Of a stretch of 20,187 nt of DNA, positions 1-9,266 are shown piece after piece; positions within the stretch are counted from its first letter, which is position 1; each line of letters begins with the position of its first letter. The stretch comes from Saccoglossus kowalevskii (Eukaryota > Hemichordata > Enteropneusta > Harrimaniidae): NCBI RefSeq assembly GCF_000003605.2, contig NW_003156750.1:160185-180371 (forward strand), given 5' to 3'. A program made the position numbers and the translations under genes. The notes beneath the pieces were generated by a model that searched no databases, had not been told where the DNA came from, and was given only the letters and a program-made list of their open reading frames with translations.

Positions 1-136
1 TTTATAGATGTATACATTCCAAACCCACAGACGAATGCTCCTTATCAGGTTCCCATGGCAACTGGAATGGTTCAACAAGCACAGCCGACTGTGATGATGT
101 TACCTCCTGGAGTTCAGATTGTTGGTCCTTCACAAG
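1..136 (+). CDS. MS4A-like gene 1, partial: exon of the C-terminal cytoplasmic tail
   Basis: Coding exon, cut by the left window edge, read in the frame starting at base 1. It encodes a Pro/Gln/Met-rich stretch containing NAPYQVPMATGM and LPPGVQIVGPSQ. The exon ends CAA-G before GTGTGA, a reasonable donor at 137. The single G left over joins GT at 3994 to make Gly, so the phase matches the exon at 3994-4229. The exon start is uncertain: it may lie outside the window, or at an acceptor-like CACAG ending at base 30. There are no membrane segments here, so the four-helix part must lie upstream. Assignment to the MS4A/CD20-like family rests on the two relatives downstream (13052 and 19539) and on the Q/Y/P-rich tail style. 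If the intron were retained, reading would continue for 29 codons to a TAG at 223-225. The coding call is firm; the family is inferred. Confidence 0.7.
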
Positions 137-848
137 GTGTGAATTGTGTTCAGCTACACTCATCTATGCTGATATCTAGACTATTGTATACACTCATCTA
201 TGCTCAGCTACACTGTCATCTATAGTATCTACACCCTATACCTATGTCTACTATGTTATCTTCTGTCATCTACACTGTCATCTACACTGTCATCTATTCT
301 GTTGTCTACCCTATCCACTGTCGTCTACACTGTCATCTATTCTGTTGTCTACCGTATCCACTGTTATCTACACTGTCATCTACTCTGTTGTCTACCCTAT
401 CCACTGTCATCTACACTGTCATCTATTCTGTTGTCTACCCTATCCACTGTTATCTACACTGTCATCTATTCTGTTGTCTACCCTATCCACTGTCATCTAC
501 ACTATCATCTATTCTGTTGTCTACCCTTTCCACTGTCATCTATTCTGTCGTCTATTCTGTTGTCTACCTTATCTACTGTCATCTACACTGTCATCTATTC
601 TGTTGTCTACCCTATCCACTGTCATCTACACTGTCATCTATTCTGTTGTCTACCATATCCACTGTCATCTACACTATCATCTATTCTGTTGTCTACACTG
701 TCATCTACTCTGTTGTCTACCCTATCCACTGTCATCTACACTGTCATCTATTCTGTTGTCTACCCTATCCACTGTTATCTGCACTGTCATCTATTCTGTT
801 GTCTACCCTATCCACTGTCATCTACACTGTCATCTATTCTGTTGTCTA

Positions 849-1596
849 CCCTTTCCACTGTCATCTATTCTGTCGTCTATTCTGTTGTCTACCTTATCTA
901 CTGTCATCTACACTGTCATCTACACTGTCATCTATTCTGTTGTCTACCCTATCCACTGTCATCTACACTGTCATCTATTCTGTTGTCTACCATATCCACT
1001 GTCATCTACACTATCATCTATTCTGTTGTCTACACTATCATCTATTCTGTTGTCTACTCTATCCACTGTTATCTACACTGTCATCTATTCTGTTGTCTAC
1101 CCTATCCACTGTCATCTACACTGTCATCTATTCTGTTGTCTACCCTTTCCACTGTCATCTATTCTGTCGTCTATTCTGTTGTCTACCTTATCCACTATCA
1201 TCTACACTGTCATCTATTCTGTTGTCTACCCTTTCCACTGTCATCTATTCTGTCGTCTATTCTGTTGTCTACCTTATCTACTGTCATCTACACTGTCATC
1301 TATTCTGTTGTCTACCCTATCCACTGTCATCTACACTGTCATCTATTCTGTTGTCTACCATATCCACTGTCATCTACACTATCATCTATTCTGTTGTCTA
1401 CACTATCATCTATTCTGTTGTCTACTCTATCCACTGTTATCTACACTGTCATCCATTCTGTTGTCTACCCTATCCACTGTCATCTACACTGTCATCTATT
1501 CTGTTGTCTACCCTTTCCACTGTCATCTATTCTGTCGTCTATTCTGTTGTCTACCTTATCCACTATCATCTACACTGTCATCTATTCTATCGTTTA
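849..1596 (+). repeat. Higher-order duplication of about 380 bp inside the minisatellite
   Basis: Two adjacent blocks, about 849-1228 and 1229-1596, carry the same unusual unit variants in the same order. Each has CCCTTTCC, then a TCTGTCGTCTATT sub-unit, then CCTTATCT, then CCATATCC, then a doubled CACTATCATCTATT, then CTCTATCCACTGTTATC, and a second CCCTTTCC. The second block is shorter by one 12-bp sub-unit and has a single CATCCATT variant. A third, partial version begins near 524. This pattern fits unequal crossing-over or slippage copying several 43-bp units at a time. Confidence 0.75.
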
Positions 1597-3247
1597 CCTT
1601 ATCCACTGCTATCTACACTATCATCTACACTGTCATCTATTCTGTTGTCTACCCTATCCACTGTCATCTACACTGTCATCTATTCTGTTGTCTACCCTAT
1701 CCACTGTCATCTACTCTGTTATCTATTCTGTTGTCTACCCTATCCACTGTCATCTACTCTGTCGTCTATTCTGTTGTCTACCTTATCCACTGTCATCTAC
1801 ACTGTCATCTACACTGTCATCTATTCTGTTGTCTACCCTATCTACTGTCATCTACACTGTCATCTATTCTGTTATCTACCCTATCCACTGTCATCTACAC
1901 TGTCATCTATTCTGTTGTCTACCCTATCCACTGTCATCTACACTGTCATCTATTCTGTTGTCTACCCTATCTACTGTCATCTATTCTGTTGTCTACCCTA
2001 TCCACTGTCATCTACACTGTCATCTATTCTGTTGTCTACCATATCCACTGTCATCTACACTGTCATCTATTCTGTTGTCTACCCTATCCACTGTCATCTA
2101 CACTGTCATCTATTCTGTTGTCTACCCTATCCACTGTCATCTACAATGTCATCTATTCTGTTGTCTGCCCTATCCAGTTATCTACACTCTCATCTATTCT
2201 GTTGTCTACCCTATCCAGTTATCTACACTCTCATCTATTCTGTTGTCTACCCTATCCACTGTCATCTACAATGTCATCTATTATGTTGTCTATCCTATCC
2301 AGTTATCTACACTGTCATATATTCTATTGTCTACCCTATCCACTGTCATCTACACTGTCATCTATTCTGTTGTCTACCCTATCCACTGTCATCTACATTG
2401 TCATCTATTCTGTTGTCTACCCTATCCACTGTCATCTACAATGTCATCTATTCTGTTGTCTACCCTATCCAGTTATCTACACTGTCATATATTCTGTTGT
2501 CTACCCTATCCACTGTCATCTACACTATCGTCTATTCTGTTGTCTACCCTATCCACTGTCATCTACACTGTCATCTATTCTGTTGTCTACCCTATCCAAT
2601 GTAATCTACACTCATCTATTCTGCTGTCTACCCTATCCACTGTAATCTACACTGTCATCTATTCTGTTGTCTAACCTATCCAATGTAATCTACACTGTCA
2701 TCTATTCTGTTGTCTACCCTATCCACTGTTATCTACACTGTCATCTATTCTGTTGTCTATCCTATCCAGTTATCTATTCTGTTGTCTATCCTATCCAGTG
2801 TCATCTACACTTTCATCTATTCTGTTGTCTACCCTATCCACTGTTATCTACACTGTCATCTATTCTGTTGTCTATCCTATCCAGTTATCTATTCTGTTGT
2901 CTACCCTATCCAGTGTCATCTACACTTTCATCTATTCTGTTGTCTACCCTAACCACTGTCAACTACACTGTCATCTATTCTGTTGTCTACCCTATCCACT
3001 GTTTTCTACACTGTCATCTAATCTGTTTATTTTTATCTACCTGTTAATCTACCTACTCTGTTGTCTTCTCATCTACTGTCATCTACTCTATTGTCTACTC
3101 TATCGAGTGTTATCGGCTGTTATCTACTGTCATCTACATTTTTATCTAGTCTACTCTGTTTATTCTTATCTACTGTATATAATGTCATCTACACTGTCAT
3201 CTACTCTGTCTTCTATATTCTTATCTACTCTGTTATCTACTCTATTC

Positions 3248-3452
3248 TTAGTGTTATCTACTGTCATCTACTCTGTTATCTACTCTATTCTTAGTGTTAT
3301 CTACTGTCATCTACTCTGTTATCTACTCTATTCTTAGTGTTATCTACTGTCATCTACTCTGTTATCTACTCTATTCTTAGTGTTATCTACTGTCATCTAC
3401 TCTGTTGTCTACTCTATTCTTAGTGTTATCTACTGTCATCTACTCTGTTGTC
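3248..3452 (+). repeat. Homogenised 43-bp block at the right edge of the array
   Basis: TTAGTGTTATCTACTG recurs at 3248, 3291, 3334, 3377 and 3420, exactly 43 bp apart. Each copy continues TCATCTACTCTG. The period matches the main array, but the unit differs (TTAGTG in place of the CCCTATCC segment) and copies are nearly identical to each other. It is a separate, more recently homogenised subfamily at the array boundary. It contains AG and TAG, unlike the main body. Confidence 0.9.
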
Positions 3453-3993
3453 TGTTGAGAATGTTTTGCATAAATCACATGACAACGTTCATTAGTTGTT
3501 TATGTAAAATCTTGAAGCTATTTTCCCCATGACACCATGAAATAGAAGCGTCTTTTATGTGCTACAGTGACATATTTTGAGAATTGTATGAACATTTTTC
3601 AAAAATCAATATGTTTAAATGATTCCACAGAGCAACATTTTTTTGAAATTTTCAAAACCCATATTTTTGAAATAATTGAGACAACAAAAAGTACCCCATC
3701 ATTGACAATATATAATTTTTCAGTCTATGTCACCAGCCTACAATTTGATATATGGCATAATATCTCTGCCATAGGAACCTACTGTAAAATCACTATAATA
3801 CTGCCAAAATGACCACTATCCACTGAAATACAATCATCATTTTCTCAAAAATTAAGCTGGTGACCCCCAACTTTTAAAATATCCTTATATTGCCTGGAAG
3901 TACAGTTAATAGGAAAATGAATAAATTCTGGGTATTTGAATTCATAAGTACTAGGCTTCTACCTTAAGATAACATCCTTCCCAACACCTGTAG
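3453..3993 (+). other. Rest of gene 1 intron, no gene seen
   Basis: AT-rich intron sequence between the minisatellite and the acceptor CACCTGTAG ending at 3993. It includes an 81-codon open frame at 3567-3812 with no recognisable domain, which I take as chance. A short TTCCCAACACCTGTAG tract precedes the exon. Confidence 0.6.
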
Positions 3994-4229
3994 GTCCACA
4001 ACCAAGTTATGGGCAACCACAGTATGGACAGCCACAGTATGGACAATCACAGCATGGACAACCACAGTATGAACAACCACAGTATTATCAACCACAGCAG
4101 CAGTTCCAATTTGTACCACAGCCTACTGCTTCTGCACCACCAGATTATAGTAGCACTGTACAAGTGGGAGGTGTAGGAAATACTGGAATTGATACTAAGT
4201 CATCTTCCCTTGCCGATCCTCAAATGTAA
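3994..4229 (+). CDS. MS4A-like gene 1, terminal coding exon with GQPQY repeats and PPDY motif
   Basis: Starts after CACCTGTAG; the first two bases complete a Gly codon begun at 136, followed by 77 codons and TAA at 4227-4229. The encoded tail starts PQPSY, then five copies of a G/E-Q-P/S-Q-Y/H pentapeptide, then YQPQQQFQFVPQP, SAPPDYSS, a Gly-rich stretch and the C-terminus SSSLADPQM. The PPDY is a PPxY-type motif, of the kind bound by WW domains such as those of Nedd4-class ubiquitin ligases; binding here is inference. The composition is low-complexity and cytoplasmic in character with no hydrophobic segment. Gene 2 downstream has no counterpart to this tail. Phase agreement with the exon at 1-136 supports the join. 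The coding call is strong; MS4A membership is inferred from neighbours. Confidence 0.8.
4011..4085 (+). repeat. Coding 15-bp tandem repeat, five copies
   Basis: Five in-frame copies of a unit like GGACAACCACAGTAT begin at 4011, 4026, 4041, 4056 and 4071, with a sixth degenerate start at 4086 (TATCAACCACAG). They encode GQPQY, GQPQY, GQSQH, GQPQY and EQPQY. The copies differ mostly by one or two bases. An in-frame coding array of this sort is expected to vary in copy number. Confidence 0.9.
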
Positions 4230-4267
4230 ATGTTTTCTCAATACACTCCTTGCGTGACTTGCAAATG

Positions 4268-4453
4268 AATAAATCTAGAACTTGAATATATTGTAAACAA
4301 CTTAATTTAATTGACAACATTTTGTCACTGCTACAAAATTTCATGATTTTTACAACATTTGTGAGAATTTGTCTTTCACCAAATTATATCGGTTAACTTT
4401 GTTATATTTCTGTTATTTGTTTTTTTTTTCATACTATTGACAATTTTAATAAA
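4268..4453 (+). promoter_or_regulatory. Two poly(A) signals of gene 1
   Basis: Canonical AATAAA occurs at 4268-4273, 39 bases after the stop codon, and again at 4448-4453, after a T-rich stretch. Either would give a short 3' UTR. Which one is used cannot be told from sequence. Confidence 0.6.
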
Positions 4454-5332
4454 GCCACAATTTTAATAACAATTTTAATAACAATTTTAAAATGTGCATA
4501 GATTTTTTAAAAACAATTGGCCTGTAGCGTTTTTTATTTTTTTCTGGGCGTGAACTGTTTATCTGCAATCAAAATAAGCTCTTAGCTTACTTGTGTCTTC
4601 AAGACATTCTAGGTTCTGTATTTGTTTGTAACCTTTTCACCACCAGACTTTCTCACCCAAATTTTTCTGTTCTTTCTTAATATTCTTCAATATTTCTGGA
4701 AATGAATGCTTATTTTGGAGCTAACATACAAAATGTGAGTCAATTTTTCAGTTTTAACTAAAAAAATTGTCTATTTTTGTTTCAATCTTCTGAAGGAAAG
4801 TTTAGACTATAAATAGAATTATTTTGTGAATTTGTGATGGAAAAAGGGAATTGGCGGTGAAATGGTTATGTTTGGTTACTCGCAATTAGCTCTGTCATTT
4901 ACAAGTGCACAGTGTTGCCAGTTTATGTCTGTGTGTAATTTTGTAATCTTCAAGTTACACTTAAATTTATAAATCATCATGTTGTGTTCAGTCATACTGT
5001 AACGATTAGGCCACTTTGTTTTTACATGAGACAAATTGAACATATTTGTGATCTTTATAGGGTGATCTTTAATGGCTGTGCTGCACATGTTTTATGTAAA
5101 CAAAAAATGTATCTTACATGCATTGTATATGTTGCTATGTTGAACATGGCGCAGCACAATGCCCACCACCCTTTAAAATGGAAAGTAAGTAACTCATGTA
5201 ATTTCATCATTACAAGTACCTTCAAATCCATGTGTATTTATTTATTGACTTTGGAAAGTAGAGCAGTAAGGTCTAAAACAATAAAAAAGTGATTAACAGT
5301 AAAAGATAAAAAGTTATAAAATGACATTTACA
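4454..5332. other. Intergenic DNA, no gene seen
   Basis: AT-rich sequence. It begins with a small TTTTAATAACAA tandem just after the second poly(A) signal. Around 5060-5176 there is an imperfect inverted pair (left TGTGCTGCAC, right GCGCAGCACA) around a loop of about 60 bp, perhaps a worn transposon end. Open frames of 70 and 102 codons on opposite strands overlap there and show no known domain. Confidence 0.5.
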
Positions 5333-5620
5333 AATTACTATAATCACTGTCCATTAACATATGAAAATACATTACAATACATCTATAATTATTCCGGTAC
5401 TATGGGTGCTGTGGTCCTATTTTAATGCAATTACTATAATCACTGTCTATTAACATATGAAAATACATTACAATACATCTATAATTATTCCGGTACTATG
5501 GGTGCTGTGGTCCTATTTTAATGCAATTACTATAATCACTGTCTATTAACATATGAAAATACATTACAATACATCTATAATTATTCCAGTACTATGGGTG
5601 CTGTGGTCCTATTTTAATGC
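5333..5620. repeat. Three tandem 96-bp units at the LINE 3' end
   Basis: Units start at 5333, 5429 and 5525 (AATTACTATAATCACTGT each time) and are exactly 96 bp long. Differences are few: CCATTAAC versus CTATTAAC, and TTCCGGTAC versus TTCCAGTAC. The array directly adjoins the minus-strand LINE remnant on the side where that element's 3' end should lie. It is therefore probably the LINE 3' UTR or tail in tandem copies. A local duplication after insertion is the alternative. Confidence 0.85.
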
Positions 5621-7050
5621 AATGTTTAAAATGATTGTGGCTATGCAAAGCCCACAAGAGGTGTTGCTGTCTTATAATCAATTTGCTCTTTATAAATTTG
5701 GTCAATGTAATATTCATTGCAATGTTTTTATGTCATTCATCAGTATAACTTTGTTCTCTTCTGTTGAATTTGTGAAATCATTTATTTGCTTTCCGACTTC
5801 TTCATATAATTTCTTTCTTTCTTTCTTTGATTGTTAAATAGGCTTAGTTGTTATAAAATGGTATTCGCCTTCTACTTCATTCTTTGAGCAAAGATTAAAG
5901 ATTCTTTTTTATAGGTAATTTTGGTTTTGTATACCCACCTGTTATGATTTTGAGGTCATGGTTACTTAAACGGAACCGAAAGGTTGACTCTTGTCATTGT
6001 TAAATAATTTACCATTTCAAACATTTTCTTGAATAGTTTATTTTTTTTTTTTTTTTTTGGTAATATCTGAATTTAATTCCTTGTTCAAATAAGCGATGAA
6101 CATTTTTTCAACATTTTTTTGGTTAATTGTTGTAATCTTAATTAATCTTGTCTAGTTGGTAAGTTATCAGCAATACCATTTACTATTTAGGTGTCTATTT
6201 AATAACGCTGCTTCCTTCACAAGTTCGTTTGGTGTGTTCATTACTCTGTTATAGTATTTAATCATTTGTATTTTGCTAAAAAATATCTATCGGAAATTGA
6301 GCCAATTCTCCATATATTGCTAATGTAATAGGAGTTTTTTTCCTCACGGATGAAAAGTGTATATAAACATTTTCTATATCAGATTTGTAATAGCTCTCGT
6401 CTTCCCAAATATCACTACCGTATACTAGTATTGGTCTAATTAATTTATTGAAGAGGTACAACATTGTTTTTAAGTTATTAGATTAGTTATATCACCCGCT
6501 TAAGGTTTTAAAGTTTTTTGCCCCTTTTTAAAAAAAAAAAAATTATGGCTTCCTCATTATTTTAGTTTTAGTGTTAAAAGATAGCTTTCATCGCTGTGTG
6601 TACACAGAAAGATGAAATAATCCTAGTTTTGTTTGAGACGGGATTACAATGTCGTCTGCATATAAGAGACAACTGACTTGACTATTATTTAGTGTTGCAA
6701 GTGTGTGGATCGAAAATATTAGTCAAATCATTCATAAATAAATTGAGGAGAGTCAAACTCAAGTTATAACCTTGTGTTTAAAATATAAATGAATCTGTTA
6801 ATCTGCTATTGATCTTGACTTTATATTTTACTCCACTGTACATACTTTTTATTATGTTATACATATTACCTGTAATCCCATATTTTAATAATTTCAGAAA
6901 CATGCATTTGTGCCAGACGCTGTCATAGATCTTTCTCAGATCCATAAAGCATGTATATTTAATATATGTATAAATAATGAGTCTATTACAGTGTTTGAAC
7001 CTTTAGTTTACAAGACTGAAATCAGCCCAGCTGAATTGTACATTAGTCAA
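5621..7050 (-). mobile_element. Decayed LINE, C-terminal two thirds of the reverse-transcriptase ORF
   Basis: Reading the minus strand from about 7050 down, several frames carry in order the marks of a non-LTR reverse transcriptase. CFMDLRKIYDSVWH (6913-6951 and just above) is the first catalytic Asp box, followed by LKLLKYGITGNMYNIIKS and KVKINSRLTDSF. NLSLTLLNLFMNDL lies near 6730-6775. YADD is at 6651-6662. Then come RPILVYGSDIW (near 6410-6450), IYGELAQFP (near 6290-6310), IQMIKYYNRVMNTPNELV (near 6210-6265) and NEVEGEYHFI (5852-5881). Several frameshifts, in-frame stops and an inserted A18 tract (T18 on plus at 6041-6058) show it is long dead. No endonuclease region is seen, so it is 5'-truncated, as is common for LINEs. 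The exact clade is not assigned. Confidence 0.85.
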
Positions 7051-8003
7051 AAAAGTGTGAAATTACATGATAAGTGAACAACATAGTATGGGATTCAAAC
7101 CCATGTATATAATAAAGACAGATTATATATAATTTCCTATTGCTTGTACAGTGCTGTTTAATTTGTATATAAATTGAATAATTTTTTCATTCTCTGTATT
7201 TTATATATTTTGTAAATAAATTAATCACATTGTTCAATTTTCTTAAATGTTAAATAGTTTATTTCCACACTTCCATAGTTTATTCAGACTCGCACATATT
7301 GCTTACATCCAGACATGTAATAAGGTAAAAAATAGTTGTATATAAATACAAATATACTGTTTATTCAACAAAGACTAGTTTGTTTTGCATTGCCTGCTTG
7401 ACAGGAGTTCGATTCACAATTTTCAACATATCAAATAGTTTTCTGCAATTTGACACTATTTAACAGAAAATAATATTGATATAACTAGACAAAAAAAGGT
7501 AATACTTTTGCTACAGTCAATTTAAGCAGGATTTTATGGCCCTTATGATATCTGACTGTCAGACCCTTTAATTTGTAGAAACTCCACAAATGTTATCAAT
7601 ACATGGAGAGCAGTAATTCAGAAACATATTTTAATTACATTAATGCAGTGAGTGAATCTACGAACTAACTCATTGGTGCTGGCATTTTATTTGCTGATTA
7701 ATGTCATCATTGTCCTTACTTGCTAAATTAAATATGAATGCTTGTTGACAAAACATTATTTCCATCTATTCAAATACAATTACAAAACCTTATATAATAA
7801 TTTTGACACGTATTTCACATGTCTTAACACAAACAAATCTCGTATTGTTAAAAGTTTTTCTGAAAACTCGAGTTATAATTTCTTTGTAGAATTGTAAAAC
7901 ATTTGCTGATTATGAAAGAGTTGTGTTATTTCACAACTGTATCAAATTTAATCAACACACGTATAAACGTTTGTAGTAATACTTTAGTAATATTAGATGT
8001 AAA
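7051..8003. other. Intergenic DNA, no gene seen
   Basis: AT-rich sequence with no exon-like frame, splice pair or repeat I recognise. A short GGGATTCAAACCCA near 7090 resembles a tRNA B box on the minus strand but has no matching A box nearby. Confidence 0.5.
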
Positions 8004-8008
8004 CAATG

Positions 8009-8196
8009 CAGTGGCGGCGGCAGAGAGGCGGTTGCCCTCTCGCAAAACGGTCGCCCTCTCGCAAAAACTGTTAGGGGGCCGTCGCCCCTCCAACCGGATT
8101 TCAAAATTTTTAAGGGGGAGAATACCCCTGGAACCCCTAGTAAAATTGGTGAGCAGATCTCGCTCCTCCATGTGAAATATCGTGCCACCGCCTCTG
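8009..8196. mobile_element. MITE-like element, 188 bp, with terminal inverted repeats
   Basis: A GC-rich island in AT-rich DNA. The left end is CAGTGGCGGCGGCAG; the right end, read on the minus strand, is CAGAGGCGGTGGCAC, matching at 12 of 15 positions. CAATG flanks both sides (8004-8008 and 8197-8201), which would be a 5-bp target duplication. The inside has a two-copy motif, CGGTYGCCCTCTCGCAAAA. The CAGNGGCG ends recall hAT elements, but those usually make 8-bp duplications, so the superfamily is open. Open frames on both strands across it are by-products of its composition. Confidence 0.6.
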
Positions 8197-8201
8197 CAAT
8201 G

Positions 8202-8606
8202 TGTTTATATCATATTATGTTTAGTTATGTTTTATATAGGAACACAAGATATTCATGACCAGTATTGTTTCTACTTAATCCCCAAAGTCATATTTATGTC
8301 AAATAGCTAAATGACAACATGTAAATATCTACAATGTTCGACGAAGGCATACATTTTTTTCCGTACTTTAAAAATAAAATTTCACTTTATTTTTTCACTG
8401 TTGTCACATGACTCTATATGTTGGTAGAAATGTCACACCCATTTAGCCAATGCAGCGTATAAATGGTTTACACATTGTGAACTGGTAATGATTTTACTGT
8501 TTCAATTTTACAATTTATCGTCATTCAGAATACCGTTATGTATGAATTTTCCGATTAAAATGCTTCTATACAATAGTAAATAGATGTATCTGTAGACAGT
8601 TATACC
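8202..8606. other. Intergenic DNA before the LTR element
   Basis: No gene or repeat recognised. A CCAAT-like GCCAATG and a TATA-like GTATAAAT lie close together near 8449-8464, but the spacing is unusual and no exon follows, so no promoter is called. Confidence 0.45.
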
Positions 8607-8610
8607 GTAT

Positions 8611-9266
8611 TGTCATGAATTTGTTTTTGCGTATCTGTTAACCGACTTAATTAACTGATTATTAGCGAATTGCTGTGTTATGTCTATCATTGTTTAGGTC
8701 TATTTGATGTTTTGGACGGAACTTGGCTCAGTGATTTGGAACTAATTACGAGATAATCGTCGCCATTCTGACAGTTTATATTCATAGTTATTAATGTAGT
8801 GAACGATTAATCAAAAGATATGACGTATTCAGTACTTAGTGTGATTGGCTTTATGATTGAAGGTTACGCCCTAGAGTCTTTTACTGTTTTGTAATAGGTT
8901 AGAGTTTTGAAAATGAATAAAGAGAGTTTGAGTTGGTCTTGGCGAATACTCCACGACAGACGCAGTCTGAGTCCGAGAGAGTCCAGGGGCGAGCCTTGAG
9001 GCAGTCCAGTCTTGGGCGAGTCTTGGTTCAGCCTTGTGAGAGTCTTGGGGATTTTTCCCCAGGGCGCTGTGTCTTATAGAGTGCTCCAAAAGATCGACTA
9101 AGACGAGAGTTGAAACGTATTTCGTTGTGTGTGCCTTATTTGACTGTAAAGTTAAAGTGACTTTCCCGATCCCGTACCTCAAGGGGACGAGATATAGAGA
9201 CGAGACGAGTTCCCCCCCCCCTGACACGTGTGGAGAACCCCAGAGGAGAAGAATTTCCCCCTGATA
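8611..9266 (+). repeat. 5' LTR
   Basis: Starts TGTCATGAATTTG and ends CCCCCTGATA. It carries AATAAA at 8916-8921, consistent with polyadenylation inside the LTR. A GC-rich segment with repeated AGTCTTGG and GAGTCC words lies near 8965-9050. Near its right end is a C10 tract followed by CTGACACGTGTGGAGAA; a similar phrase, CTGATACGTGGTGGAGAA, spans the LTR boundary, hinting at an old short duplication. Confidence 0.9.

Larger units (their letters stand above)
150..3452 (+). repeat. 43-bp minisatellite filling the intron of gene 1
   Basis: About 3.3 kb of tandem repeat inside intron 137-3993. The basic unit is 43 bp, made of three related sub-units: CTGTCATCTACA, CTGTCATCTATT and CTGTTGTCTACCCTATCCA (12+12+19). 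Sub-units are gained or lost in places, giving local 12-bp length changes. The sense strand is strongly pyrimidine-rich. The unit has no TAA, TAG or TGA in any sense frame and 43 is not a multiple of three, so all three plus frames stay open for over 2.2 kb; the products (SSTLSSILLSTLS, TVIYTVIYSVVYP, HCHLFCCLPYPL) are repeat translations, not proteins. The array starts degenerate near 150 and ends abruptly at 3452. CCAG-bearing variants appear only from 2176 on. Confidence 0.95.

Noticed and set aside
3567-3812. 81-codon plus-strand open frame in the gene 1 intron
   Set aside because: No domain, no splice context and AT-driven composition; it lies inside the intron bounded by phase-matched exons.
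5060-5176. Imperfect inverted repeat as a transposon
   Set aside because: Arms match poorly outside about ten bases and no target duplication was found.
7080-7110. B-box-like GGGATTCAAACCCA as a second SINE or tRNA
   Set aside because: No A box at the needed distance on the minus strand and no cloverleaf pairing seen.
7926-8188. Overlapping open frames on both strands at the GC-rich patch
   Set aside because: They follow the MITE-like element's composition, exist on both strands, and show no domain.
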